Assembly (NCBI GenBank): GCA_937902315.1
Contig: CALGUG010000016.1
Location: 1 to 58,093, forward strand
Source: an uncultured Chloroflexales bacterium
GTDB taxonomy: Bacteria; Chloroflexota; Chloroflexia; Chloroflexales; Chloroflexaceae
Length of the DNA: 58,093 nucleotides
Direction of reading: 5' to 3'
Shown: positions 17,525-25,589 of the stretch, piece by piece
Layout of the letters: each line of letters opens with the position of its first letter
Position numbering within the stretch: the stretch's first letter is position 1
Notes under the pieces: model-generated
The model's database searches: none
Told to the model about the DNA's origin: nothing
The model's input: only the letters and a program-made list of their open reading frames with translations
Translations under genes and position numbers: made by a program

Positions 17525-17554
17525 GACCTGTCTGGTGCAAGCAGCAAACCGGTT
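17525..17554 (-). repeat. Type C hairpin repeat, copy 1
   Basis: GACCTGTCTGGTGCAAGCAG continuing to CAAACCGGTT. Matches the reverse complement of 53340-53369 at most positions, with flanking similarity as well. The hairpin is imperfect here. Confidence 0.55.
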
Positions 17555-17670
17555 CACACATTGCGTTTCGCCGCCTAACGCTCTCCAAAAGCATGCCAAG
17601 ATTTTGGCTTATACTGAATCCGCATATAAAGGCTACAATAGCTAAAGATCCAGGGTTGTGAGGAGGAGCT

Positions 17671-17895
17671 ATGAGAACGATTCGAGCGAGTGAGATCGGG
17701 GAGTATTTGTATTGCGCTCGCGCTTGGTGGCTGCACCACGCCTTGGGGCTGGAGCCGCAGAGCCAAGCGCGTTTGGTGGCGGGCACACGCGCTCACGCCC
17801 GCCATGGCGCTAAGCTACTGGCGAGCAGGCTGTTGTTGTGGTTAGCTCTGGCGCTGCTGGCCGCCGCACTAATCTTTGGGCTGTTATGGGGCTAA
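17671..17895 (+). CDS. N-terminal part of a split membrane Cas4/RecB-like nuclease
   Basis: 74 residues. It opens with RASEIGEYLYCARAWWLHH, the N-terminal segment of Cas4/Dna2-type nucleases, whose Cys (C15) is the first of four iron-sulfur ligands. After GTRAHARHGA comes one membrane helix (LLLWLALALLAAALIFGLL, about 53-72), then a TAA stop. The rest of the nuclease is in the next frame, starting at 17886 and overlapping by 10 bases. Related proteins in this phylum are, as far as I recall, single chains with a membrane hairpin at this point, so this is either a frameshifted gene or a true two-part protein. The ribosome site AGGAGG at 17661-17666 is strong. Confidence 0.7.
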   Translation: MRTIRASEIGEYLYCARAWWLHHALGLEPQSQARLVAGTRAHARHGAKLLASRLLLWLALALLAAALIFGLLWG

Positions 17896-18404
17896 GTGTC
17901 GCGCTAGCGCTCGCTTTGATCGGGCTGGTTCTGCTCTGGTATGCGCTGAAGTTGCGGCGTAGCACGGGCATTCCGTGGAGCCGAGTGCGCAGCCAAGATG
18001 TGCGCGGTCGCGAGCTTGAGAAGCCGCTCTATGCGCGGCGCTACGGTCTTGCTGGCAAACCCGACTATCTGATCGAAAAGCGCGGCCAGTTGATTCCGGT
18101 CGAGGTTAAACCGACGCGCCGCGCCTCGGAGCCATATGAGTCGGATCTGATGCAGTTGGCCGCCTACTGTCTGCTGGTTGAAGCCTGTTATGAGCAAACC
18201 CCGCCCTACGGCCTGTTGTGCTACGCCGAGCAGACCTTTCGGCTCGAGTTCGACGATAGTGTACGCGATCGACTGCTCGATCTGCTCGATGAGATGCGCG
18301 CAGCCTTCGAGGACGACGATTGCCCGCGCAGCCATCAGCAGTGGCAGCGCTGCGCCAGCTGTGGCTTCCGCGAGCAGTGCGATGAATCGCTGGTTGATTC
18401 TTAG
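17886..18404 (+). CDS. C-terminal part of a split membrane Cas4/RecB-like nuclease
   Basis: 172 residues from ATG 17886, inside the end of the previous gene (ATGGGGCTAA junction). It begins with a second membrane helix (LSVALALALIGLVLLWYAL), then carries the PD-(D/E)xK core: KPDYLIEKRGQLIPVEVK, with D and E-V-K, and QLAAYCLLVE. The C-terminus CASCGFREQC supplies the other three iron-sulfur cysteines. Membrane-anchored exonuclease activity is inferred from the family. No cas genes or CRISPR repeats are present, so a CRISPR role is unlikely. Expression presumably needs reinitiation at the overlap or a -1 frameshift. Confidence 0.75.
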   Translation: MGLSVALALALIGLVLLWYALKLRRSTGIPWSRVRSQDVRGRELEKPLYARRYGLAGKPDYLIEKRGQLIPVEVKPTRRASEPYESDLMQLAAYCLLVEACYEQTPPYGLLCYAEQTFRLEFDDSVRDRLLDLLDEMRAAFEDDDCPRSHQQWQRCASCGFREQCDESLVDS

Positions 18405-18484
18405 GTTTTGCATAGCGAGCTTGCTGTGGTGTATACTTAGTACAGCAAAAAGAAGTAATAGATATAGAGCACCCAATAACCGCT

Positions 18485-18775
18485 ATGAGCGACGCCGAAT
18501 CTTTGGCCAACGATAATGCAGAGTTGCCGCTACTTACCCGTGCCGACATTGTGGATCAACTACGCGCCTGTCGTGCAGGCACGTTGTCTCAAGCTGCGCT
18601 CGCCGCTTGGGCGTTCAAACAGTTCTACGATGAAGATCTAGAGCTGCTTGAATTCGAAGAAGAGGCTGATGAGGAGATTCGCGACATTCTAGATACCTTA
18701 ATGTTCTGTGATGATCCACACTTTGCGTTAGATGATGCGGCCTTGGATGCTTTAGTGAAACAATTACAAGCATGA
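18485..18775 (+). CDS. Small acidic protein of unknown function
   Basis: 96 residues, strongly acidic in the middle (LELLEFEEEADEEIRDILD), mostly helical in appearance, no Cys, no membrane segment. The N-terminal part (TRADIVDQLRACRAGTLSQAALAAWAFKQFY) resembles short helical modules seen in many small conserved proteins, but I cannot name the family. Its stop overlaps the start of the next gene (ATGA at 18772-18775), so the two are translationally coupled. Ribosome site is weak. Confidence 0.6.
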   Translation: MSDAESLANDNAELPLLTRADIVDQLRACRAGTLSQAALAAWAFKQFYDEDLELLEFEEEADEEIRDILDTLMFCDDPHFALDDAALDALVKQLQA

Positions 18776-19098
18776 AAATAGAACAACATCCCCGCATGCG
18801 CGATATCGATGTTGGCGATGAGGTCTATTCTTATCAATATAATCTCTTCGCACGGGTAGAGGAGGTTTTTCCGGCCGCTGTCTGTGTCAAAGTTGGAAAG
18901 CTTTCTTTACAACGTCATCTCGATCTGCTGATCGACCCGCAACTTTGGCGAGCCGACGACATCGAGAATCTGAGTGTTTGCCGTTATTGTGGCAGCCGCC
19001 ACGAATTGCATGTCGAATATGGCACGGGCATTCCATTCCGCGTCTGCAGCCAGTGTCTCAGCACTCCGCCTCGTCGTCGCATGCCTCCGGTAAGTTAG
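18772..19098 (+). CDS. Small zinc-ribbon protein, coupled to upstream acidic protein
   Basis: 108 residues. The first ~65 residues (DIDVGDEVYSYQYNLFARVEEVFPAAVCVKVG) look like a small beta-barrel or KOW/SH3-like module. The C-terminal part has CRYCG and CSQC, two CxxC knuckles of a zinc ribbon. It overlaps the upstream gene by 4 bases (ATGA). Nucleic-acid or protein binding is a guess from the fold pattern. Family not recognised. Confidence 0.6.
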   Translation: MKIEQHPRMRDIDVGDEVYSYQYNLFARVEEVFPAAVCVKVGKLSLQRHLDLLIDPQLWRADDIENLSVCRYCGSRHELHVEYGTGIPFRVCSQCLSTPPRRRMPPVS

Positions 19099-19141
19099 CG
19101 GTTCCAGCACGCTTTAGAAGTTTCTGACCAAGAAGGAACCT

Positions 19142-19894
19142 ATGCAGACCAGCTTCAAGCGGATCAGCATCCTTGGTGTGCCGATCGATGATATCCTCCT
19201 AGACGAGGCTGTCGAGCGTATCGAGCGTTTTTTTCGCGATGGAGGCTGCCATCATATTGTGACGGTCAATCCCGAGTTTGTGATGGAAGCCCAGCACAAT
19301 CAGCGCTTTCGCGAGGTATTGCAGTCCGCTGATCTTGCCACTCCCGATGGAACCGGTTTGGTGTTGGCCTCGCGCTGGCTCAAAACGCCCCTGCGCGGAC
19401 GGGTCACAGGTGTTGAACTCTCCGAACGGCTGGCTCAGCTCTGCGCCACCCAAGGGCGCTCGATCTTTCTGCTCGGTGCAGCCGAAGGAGTAGCCGAACA
19501 GACCGCCGCGATCTGGCAAAAACGCTATCCGGGCCTCACAATCGCCGGATGCTTCGCAGGCTCGCCCAAACCCGAGCATGCTCCCGCGATCTGCCAACTG
19601 ATCGCAGCTAGCAAACCCGATCTGCTGCTGGTCGCCTACGGTCATCCAAAACAAGACCTTTGGATCGCTCAATACCAAGCTGAACTTGGGGTGCCCGTCG
19701 CTATGGGTGTGGGCGGCGTCTTCGATTATGTTTCGGGGCGTGTGCCGCGCGCTCCGGCTTGGATGCGGCGTCTCGGACTCGAGTGGCTCTATCGCCTGAT
19801 TCGCCAGCCCCAACGCTGGAAGCGAATCTGGGTGGCCTTCCCGCTCTTTAGCTGGACCGTGCTGCGCCACGGTCGACGTTTTATGCTACCATAA
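19142..19894 (+). CDS. WecG/TagA/CpsF family glycosyltransferase
   Basis: 250 residues, normal family length. It transfers a sugar (UDP-ManNAc or similar) onto lipid-linked intermediates in surface polysaccharide or teichoic-acid-like synthesis. Diagnostic segments: ISILGVPIDDILLDEAVERI, TVNPEFVMEAQ, ATPDGTGLVLASRWL with the catalytic Asp, RVTGVELSERLAQLC, FLLGAAEGVAEQTA, LVAYGHPKQDLWIAQY and GVGGVFDYVSGRVPRAPAWMRRLGLEWLYRL. Sits 43 bp after the zinc-ribbon gene and may share its transcript. It could serve the same envelope glycan pathway as the LCP protein at 5.4 kb, but they are far apart. Confidence 0.92.
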   Translation: MQTSFKRISILGVPIDDILLDEAVERIERFFRDGGCHHIVTVNPEFVMEAQHNQRFREVLQSADLATPDGTGLVLASRWLKTPLRGRVTGVELSERLAQLCATQGRSIFLLGAAEGVAEQTAAIWQKRYPGLTIAGCFAGSPKPEHAPAICQLIAASKPDLLLVAYGHPKQDLWIAQYQAELGVPVAMGVGGVFDYVSGRVPRAPAWMRRLGLEWLYRLIRQPQRWKRIWVAFPLFSWTVLRHGRRFMLP

Positions 19895-19959
19895 GGTCAC
19901 TAGCGTTCGTATCCCTGGTGTGCACTAGCGCACACTCTCTATTCTAGCGAGCAAGTACT

Positions 19960-20367
19960 ATGCTGACGACGAAGCAGCAAGCGACTCTGTGGGCTGTTAT
20001 TGACAGTGTCATTCCACCAGATGAATATCCGGGAGGATGGGAGGCAGGTGTAGGAGATTTCATTCTCAACCTGCTGGAGCACGATGCCCGCGAGCTTCAG
20101 CCAAGCTACGCAGCTTGGCTCGACGGCGTTGAAGCCGAAGCCCTTGTCCGCACTGGCCGATCGTTTAGCGAGCTTGATGCCAGCCAACAGACCGCTCTGT
20201 TGCAAGCCATCGAAGCCAACGATCTTCGTGCCGATTGGTCGACCGATCCCGCCTTTTTCGCCCAAGTAACCGAGCATTGCGCCGAAGGATTTTACAGCGA
20301 CCCTGGCAATCTCGGCAATCGCGATCAAGTCGCTTGGCAGATGATCCGCTTCGAGGTGAATATATGA
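19960..20367 (+). CDS. Gluconate 2-dehydrogenase subunit 3-like protein
   Basis: 135 residues. Matches the small subunit of membrane-bound GMC dehydrogenases: LWAVIDSVIPPDEYPG at the N-terminus and EGFYSDPGNLGNRDQVAWQMIRF at the C-terminus. In characterised enzymes the subunit is exported by Tat and assists assembly of the flavoprotein; here no Tat signal is visible. Its stop overlaps the GMC oxidoreductase start (ATGA at 20364-20367), confirming a two-subunit operon. Confidence 0.85.
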   Translation: MLTTKQQATLWAVIDSVIPPDEYPGGWEAGVGDFILNLLEHDARELQPSYAAWLDGVEAEALVRTGRSFSELDASQQTALLQAIEANDLRADWSTDPAFFAQVTEHCAEGFYSDPGNLGNRDQVAWQMIRFEVNI

Positions 20368-21995
20368 ACCACTACGACGCCATTATTGTTGGAGCGGGGG
20401 CCGGAGGCGGCGTTGTAGCTGGGCTGCTCGCAGAAGCTGGAAAACGCGTGCTTGTGATCGAACGTGGCCGCGATCTCTCGTTTGAAGAGATCGGACGCGA
20501 CCATCTGCGCAACCATCGCTTGGCCCACTACGGCCACAATACTGGCCCAGAGCTAGAAGGCAACCAGCGCGAATTCGTCGAACCCAACGGCGAGGTGCAT
20601 GTGGCCAAGCCCCATTCGTGGCGTTTCAACAACAACGCCATGGCGGTTGGCGGCGGAACGCGTGTCTACGGCGCTCAAGCCTGGCGCTTTCTGCCCGACG
20701 ATTTTCGTATGGCGAGCCGCTACGGCGTACCCGCAGGCAGCTCCTTGGCCGACTGGCCGATCAGCTACCACGAGCTAGCGCCCTACTACAATCGGGCCGA
20801 ATGGGAGATCGGTGTCGCAGGCGATAACGAAGGCAGCAACAAGCTATGGCCGCGCGACAAACAGTTCCCCATGCCGCATCTGCCGCTCAATCTGCAGGGT
20901 CAGACCGTACGCAAAGGCCTCGAAAAGCTGGGCTGGTCGGTCTTAGCGCCGCCTGTGCTGATCAACACTGTGCCCTACAACAACCGACCCGCCTGTGCCG
21001 CCTGCCAACACTGCGTCGGCTTCGGCTGTCCGGTCGATGCCAAAAACGGCAGCCAAAACACCATGCTGGCGCGCGCATTGGCCACCGGGCGCTGCGAACT
21101 ACAAACCGAAGCGATCGTCGATCAGATCACAACCAACCAGAGCGGCGTGGTAACAGGCGTCAGCTACTTCGACCGCGACGGCCAGCATCACGAGGTTCAT
21201 TCCGATATCGTGGTGGTCTCGGCCGGTGCGATCGAAACGGCGCGTCTCTTGCTCAACTCGCGCTCGAAACAGCACCCCAATGGCCTTGGCAACCAATACG
21301 ACCAAGTTGGGCGCCATCTGCAAGGCCACTACTATCCGGGCGCTTGGGGTCAATTCGACCACGATGCCTTCGATATGCAAGGCCCCGGTATCTCGAGCGC
21401 AACCTGCGAATTCAACCACGGCAACGATGGTATTATCGGCGGGGGTATGCTCTGCGACGAATTCATCGTGCTGCCGATCATCTTCTGGAAGCGCATGCTG
21501 CCGCCCGATGCTCCGCGCTGGGGTGCCGCGAGCAAGCAATTTATGCGCGAAAACTATCGCCGCATTATCCGCATCACCGGCCCGGTTCAAGAGATACCGA
21601 GTCCTGAAGCGCGCGTAACCGTTAGCCCAAACCAGCGCGACCGCTGGGGCATTCCGGTTGCGCGTCTCTCTGGCACCACCCACCCCGAAACAGTGCGCAG
21701 CGCCGAGTTTATGCGCGACCGCGCCGTCGAGTGGATGCGTGCCTGCGGTGCCAAGCGCGTCTGGACCAGCGATCCTCAGCTTGGGCTGAGCGCTGGCCAG
21801 CACCAAGCGGGGACCTGTCGCATGGGCGATGACCCGCGCAGCTCGGTCACCGATAGTTGGGGACGTGTCCACGGCCACGATAACCTGTTTATCGCCGATG
21901 GATCGCTCCATGTCACCAATGGTGGCTTTAACCCTGTATTGACAATTCTGGCCTTAGCCTTCCGCGTAGGCGAAGGTATTATCACTAATCACTAA
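20364..21995 (+). CDS. GMC family FAD-dependent oxidoreductase
   Basis: 543 residues from ATG 20364. DAIIVGAGAGGGVVAGLLAEAGKRVLVIERG (residues 4 onward) is the FAD-binding Rossmann motif. A cysteine cluster, CAACQHCVGFGCPVDAK (about 211-227), is typical of ferredoxin-like GMC dehydrogenases such as gluconate or sugar dehydrogenases. The C-terminal HQAGTCRMG and GSLHVTNGGFNPVLTILAL hold the catalytic His and Asn region. It oxidises an alcohol or sugar and passes electrons to the respiratory chain or a cytochrome partner. Translationally coupled to the small subunit; the carboxylase gene starts 12 bp later. Substrate unknown. Confidence 0.9.
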   Translation: MNHYDAIIVGAGAGGGVVAGLLAEAGKRVLVIERGRDLSFEEIGRDHLRNHRLAHYGHNTGPELEGNQREFVEPNGEVHVAKPHSWRFNNNAMAVGGGTRVYGAQAWRFLPDDFRMASRYGVPAGSSLADWPISYHELAPYYNRAEWEIGVAGDNEGSNKLWPRDKQFPMPHLPLNLQGQTVRKGLEKLGWSVLAPPVLINTVPYNNRPACAACQHCVGFGCPVDAKNGSQNTMLARALATGRCELQTEAIVDQITTNQSGVVTGVSYFDRDGQHHEVHSDIVVVSAGAIETARLLLNSRSKQHPNGLGNQYDQVGRHLQGHYYPGAWGQFDHDAFDMQGPGISSATCEFNHGNDGIIGGGMLCDEFIVLPIIFWKRMLPPDAPRWGAASKQFMRENYRRIIRITGPVQEIPSPEARVTVSPNQRDRWGIPVARLSGTTHPETVRSAEFMRDRAVEWMRACGAKRVWTSDPQLGLSAGQHQAGTCRMGDDPRSSVTDSWGRVHGHDNLFIADGSLHVTNGGFNPVLTILALAFRVGEGIITNH

Positions 21996-22007
21996 GAAGG
22001 ATCGCCC

Positions 22008-23561
22008 GTGACTCAGACCACTGCCGATAAAATCGCCGAACTTCGCAAACGTCGCGAAAAAGCGACAACAACTGACCCCAAGGCTGCCGAGCGCCAGCAC
22101 GCCCGCGGCAAACTAACCGCTCGCGAACGAATCGACATGCTGCTTGACCCAGGCTCATTCGTCGAACTTGATGCGCTCGCCGTGCATCGTGCCACTGGCT
22201 TTGGCCTAGACGCTCGCAAACCTCTCGGCGACGGTGTGATCACCGGCCATGGAACGATCAACGGGCGACCTGTCTGTATCTTCTCGCAAGATTTCACGGT
22301 GTTTGGCGGTTCGCTCGGCGAAGTCTTCGCCGAAAAGATCGTCAAAGTGATGGATCTAGCCCTACGTATGGGTGTGCCCTGTATCGGCATCAACGATAGT
22401 GGCGGCGCTCGCATTCAAGAAGGCGTTGTGGCGCTGGGTGGCTACGCCGAGATCTTCTACCGCAACGTGATGAGCAGCGGCGTTATTCCCCAGCTCTCGA
22501 TCATCGCTGGCCCCTGCGCTGGTGGCGCGGTCTATTCACCCGCCATGACCGACTTCATCCTGATGGTGAAAGACATCAGCCAGATGTTCATCACTGGCCC
22601 CGATGTAATCAAAACCGTCACCGGCGAAACGGTTGGCTTCGAAGCCCTGGGCGGCGCGATGACCCACAACAGCCGCAGCGGCGTGGCCCACTTCGCCGCC
22701 GAAAACGAAGAAGAAGTGTTTGAGCAGATGCGCACCCTGCTCAGCTTCCTGCCTTCCAACAACCTCGAAGATCCGCCCTACGAAGCGCCTAGCGACGACC
22801 CCAATCGCATGGACGAAGCGTTGCAGACGATCATTCCCGATAGTCCCAAAAAGCCGTACAATATCATCGATGTCATTCAAAGCGTCGTCGACGACGGCTT
22901 CTTCTTCGAGGTGCAAGCCTACTGGGCACGCAACCTTGTGATCGGCTTTGCTCGTCTCGACGGGCATGTTGTCGGTGTAGTCGGTAACCAACCGGCCCAC
23001 TTAGCCGGTACACTAGATATCGATGCATCTATTAAGGGAGCGCGTTTTGTGCGCTTCTGCGATGCATTCAATATCCCGATCGTCACCTTCGTGGATGTGC
23101 CCGGCTTCTTGCCCGGAACCCAACAAGAGTACGGCGGCATTATTCGTCACGGTGCCAAGTTGCTCTACGCCTACTGCGAAGCGACCGTACCAAAGCTCAC
23201 CGTCATCACCCGTAAGGCCTACGGTGGAGCCTACGACGTAATGGCCTCCAAACACATCCGAGCCGATTTCAACTTTGCTTGGCCAACCGCCGAAATCGCC
23301 GTGATGGGTGTCGACGCGGCAGTCGGCATCATCTTCCGCAAAGAGATCGCCGAGGCAGACGATCCGGTTACCCGCAAGGCTGAATTGGTGGAAGATTACC
23401 AGCGCCGTTTCGCAAACCCTTACGTAGCCGCAGAGCGCGGTTATATCGACGCAGTTATCGAACCACGCGAAACGCGCCCGCAACTGATTCGAGCGCTCGC
23501 ACTGGCGCGTAACAAACGCCAGACTCTGCCAGCGCGAAAACATGGTAATATTCCACTCTAG
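22008..23561 (+). CDS. Acyl-CoA carboxylase carboxyltransferase (beta) subunit
   Basis: 517 residues from GTG 22008, after AAGAAGGA. Matches propionyl-/acetyl-CoA carboxylase beta subunits: ARGKLTARERIDMLLDPGSF, the oxyanion motifs GGSLGEVFAEKI and DSGGARIQEGV, AGPCAGGAVYSPAMTDF, and the C-terminal PGFLPGTQQEYGGIIRHGAKLLYAY and KAYGGAYDVMASK. It transfers the carboxyl group from carboxybiotin to acetyl-, propionyl- or related CoA. The biotin carboxylase subunit is not in the window. Directly follows the GMC gene (12 bp), probably same operon, and is closed by the hairpin at 23587-23648. Confidence 0.93.
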   Translation: MTQTTADKIAELRKRREKATTTDPKAAERQHARGKLTARERIDMLLDPGSFVELDALAVHRATGFGLDARKPLGDGVITGHGTINGRPVCIFSQDFTVFGGSLGEVFAEKIVKVMDLALRMGVPCIGINDSGGARIQEGVVALGGYAEIFYRNVMSSGVIPQLSIIAGPCAGGAVYSPAMTDFILMVKDISQMFITGPDVIKTVTGETVGFEALGGAMTHNSRSGVAHFAAENEEEVFEQMRTLLSFLPSNNLEDPPYEAPSDDPNRMDEALQTIIPDSPKKPYNIIDVIQSVVDDGFFFEVQAYWARNLVIGFARLDGHVVGVVGNQPAHLAGTLDIDASIKGARFVRFCDAFNIPIVTFVDVPGFLPGTQQEYGGIIRHGAKLLYAYCEATVPKLTVITRKAYGGAYDVMASKHIRADFNFAWPTAEIAVMGVDAAVGIIFRKEIAEADDPVTRKAELVEDYQRRFANPYVAAERGYIDAVIEPRETRPQLIRALALARNKRQTLPARKHGNIPL

Positions 23562-23586
23562 GCATACCTATAGTTTTATGGCAACG

Positions 23587-23648
23587 TGGAAGTGGCGTAG
23601 ATCAAAGCCGTAGCTACGCAAACTTTCCAGTCTACTTCCATCTTTTTA
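23587..23648 (+). terminator. Terminator after carboxyltransferase gene
   Basis: Outer arms GTGGAAGT / ACTTCCATC and inner arms GCGTAG / CTACGC form a long branched hairpin, followed by TTTTT. Confidence 0.6.
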
Positions 23649-23652
23649 CCTA

Positions 23653-23682
23653 TTGCACGGCTTCATATTGGTATGTTAATAT
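23653..23682 (+). promoter_or_regulatory. Promoter of the rsbW-like operon
   Basis: TTGCAC (23653-23658), 18-bp spacer, TAATAT (23677-23682). Leader of about 40 nt before the start at 23728. Confidence 0.55.
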
Positions 23683-23727
23683 GGTAGCGAGCCAGCACAA
23701 ACAGGTAGCACAGATAGGTAGCGCAGT

Positions 23728-24207
23728 ATGTTAAACAAAAAATCTGATAACGATCAGAACAAAAAAGAGATAGAACTGCGACTGCCAAGCAAACTGGGCT
23801 ACGAAAAGGTTGCGATGGATACAGCCTCGTCCCTAGCCCGGCGTATGGGGTTTGATGGCGATCGTGTTGAATCGCTGAAAACCGCAGTCAGCGAAGCGGT
23901 GACTAACGCCATTGAGCATGGCAATCAGCACGACGCCGCGATGAAAGTCGTTGTACTTCTCACCGTCCATGATGATGAGCTCGTCATCAGTGTTACAGAT
24001 CAAGGGCGTCAGGCTTTGCAAGCCGACCGCACCCAAGACGTACCCAATCTTCCCGAGATTCTGCACCAAGCATCACTTAACCCCGGTGCCGATAAAGGCG
24101 GCTGGGGTATTTGGTTCATCCGTGAACTGATGGACGAGGTTGAGTTCACCACTGCGCCCAGTGGCGGCAATCAAGTACGTATGGTTATTCACCTAGAACA
24201 ACCGTAA
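23728..24207 (+). CDS. RsbW-type anti-sigma factor / serine-protein kinase
   Basis: 159 residues, a GHKL ATPase domain: the N-box SEAVTNAIEHGN, the G1-like VTDQGRQ and the G2-like GGWGIWFIRELMDEV. RsbW/SpoIIAB-type proteins bind an alternative sigma factor and phosphorylate a partner anti-anti-sigma protein on Ser. The STAS gene that would be that partner follows at 24371, so both halves of a partner switch are present, but no sigma factor or phosphatase gene is nearby. Has its own promoter. Confidence 0.88.
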   Translation: MLNKKSDNDQNKKEIELRLPSKLGYEKVAMDTASSLARRMGFDGDRVESLKTAVSEAVTNAIEHGNQHDAAMKVVVLLTVHDDELVISVTDQGRQALQADRTQDVPNLPEILHQASLNPGADKGGWGIWFIRELMDEVEFTTAPSGGNQVRMVIHLEQP

Positions 24208-24370
24208 CCATAGACTGAAACCTCCATATGTGTGCTCAGGTGCCAGACGTGTTGGTATAGTGTCCTTACTGCGATCTTTCAGCGTTCTACACTGCTAGAA
24301 TGCTATGTTGTACAGGCCGCCGCATCCACCTGTGGCAGCGCCCAATGTACTTGTGCAAGGGAATGGCGAA

Positions 24371-24724
24371 ATGCTCGAAGACGAACTAACGGTAAGTACC
24401 CGTCAACGAGACGATGTAGCGATCATCGATCTCGTGGGCGATGTTACAACATTTGCAGAAGAAAAAATCAACAGCGCCTATCAAGAGGTGACAGCCCAAG
24501 GCGCCAAGCAGATTCTGCTTAACTTCCGCCAAAATGATTATATCAATAGTGCTGGTATAGCCATTCTTATCGGCATCGTCACCGAAGTAAATCGCAACAA
24601 TCAAAAGTTGGCTGTCAGCGGTTTATCGCAACACTTCCAAAAGATCTTCCGAATGGTTGGTTTAGCCCAATATGCAGACATCTACCAAGACGAAGACGAA
24701 GCAGTTGCAGGCTTTGCCAAATAA
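24371..24724 (+). CDS. STAS-domain anti-anti-sigma factor (RsbV-type)
   Basis: 117 residues from ATG 24371, preceded by CAAGGGAATGG; an in-frame ATG 22 codons upstream gives a proline-rich extension unlike the family. VAIIDLVGDVTTFAEEKINSAY and ILLNFRQNDYINSAGIAILIG are the STAS core. The Ser in INSAG is the expected phosphorylation site. It acts with the RsbW-like kinase upstream. Some 160 bp separate them, more than in most operons. Closed by a strong terminator. Confidence 0.9.
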   Translation: MLEDELTVSTRQRDDVAIIDLVGDVTTFAEEKINSAYQEVTAQGAKQILLNFRQNDYINSAGIAILIGIVTEVNRNNQKLAVSGLSQHFQKIFRMVGLAQYADIYQDEDEAVAGFAK

Positions 24725-24769
24725 TCGCTAGCACTCACCTCAGGTACTGGGGCGCTTTGTAGCATAAGC

Positions 24770-24809
24770 AAGGTAGGCGTGATGATGCGTCACGGCCTAC
24801 CTTCTTTTT
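24770..24809 (+). terminator. Rho-independent terminator after STAS gene
   Basis: AAGGTAGGCGTGA / TCACGGCCTACCTT stem with short loop, followed by CTTTTTCC. Confidence 0.85.
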
Positions 24810-24874
24810 CCTATGCGCCCAAACCTCTCACAAACCCTTTCCTTGCCTTCAGCCTACGCCCTCTATCGCTCTAA

Positions 24875-24946
24875 GGGCGGCAACACCTCTCCCATCCATT
24901 CGTTCCTTAGCGCGTCCGCCTACGGCTACCAGATTCTCTTCCTCCC
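24875..24946 (-). repeat. Type A dispersed repeat, copy 6
   Basis: Reverse: GGCGGCAACACCTCTCCC, CCATTCGTTCCTTAG, CGCGTCCGCCTACGGCTA at 24911-24928. Begins a ~650-bp gene-free block packed with repeats (to ~25530). Confidence 0.86.
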
Positions 24947-25004
24947 ATGCAAACCATCGCGCCTTCGCTGCCCTCGTTGCAAGCAGCCATGCACAAGCGC
25001 CGCA

Positions 25005-25156
25005 TAATAGCAAATTCGTTTAAAGACTTGCCCACTTGTAGTGTAAGAAAACAAAACCGGGGAAAGGCGCGGCAGCGCGAAATCTCTCACAACAAAAAGA
25101 GACAAGTTCCACTCTGCCGAAAGCCAAATAGAGAGTAATCAACCGCATTTGGTATA
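25005..25156 (+). repeat. Type B dispersed element
   Basis: ATAGCAAATTCGTTTAAAGAC at the left, CAAGTTCCACTCTGCCGAAA inside, GCATTTGGTATAA at the right: a complete copy with inverted ends. The hairpin's left arm is partly lost; the right arm GCGCGAAATCTCTCACAA remains. Confidence 0.75.
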
Positions 25157-25220
25157 ACATCGTAAAACCCACTGAAAACAGGCCTTGCTATTTCGCACCG
25201 CAAGCGCGAGATAACACAAC

Positions 25221-25430
25221 AAACCTAGTTACATTCCACTCTGCCGAAGGCCACACACAGAGCAATCTTCTTCAAAGCCTTTGAAAATTCGCCGGCCTCC
25301 TCGCGGCCTGCCACGCACAAACGCCATATCTCAAAGCAAAGCCCGGGGAAAGAGTTGTGAGAGATTTCGTGCGGTAGCGCGAAATCTCTCACAACAAAAA
25401 GAGACAAGTTCCACTCTGCCGAAGGCCAAA
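25221..25430 (+). repeat. Two overlapping or nested type B element copies
   Basis: A partial copy with CATTCCACTCTGCCGAAGGCC near 25233-25253. A second, fuller copy at 25341-25430 has the hairpin GTGAGAGATTTCG...CGAAATCTCTCAC (about 25357-25392) and CAAGTTCCACTCTGCCGAAG. The rest of 25431-25589 has no gene; TACAAT at 25532-25537 may be the galT -10. Confidence 0.7.
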
Positions 25431-25589
25431 AAAAGCTAAGCGGAGCACCACAGGCAGGTGTCCGCTGCGATCCGCATTCTAACCCCTCAAAAAACCCTCA
25501 GCCGCTCTGAAATCAGAGCTGCTATCGGTGTTACAATAGGGCACGTTTTGTGGCGATAGAAAAGAACATACACCGATTAGGGAGTTTTT

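Noticed and set aside
17671..18404. CRISPR-linked Cas4
   Set aside because: No CRISPR repeats or other cas genes in the window, and the membrane helices are unlike CRISPR Cas4.
24725..25589. Repeat-rich block considered as a CRISPR array
   Set aside because: Repeats are few, unevenly spaced, in both orientations and unlike in length. They are type A and B dispersed elements, and no cas1/cas2 genes are present.
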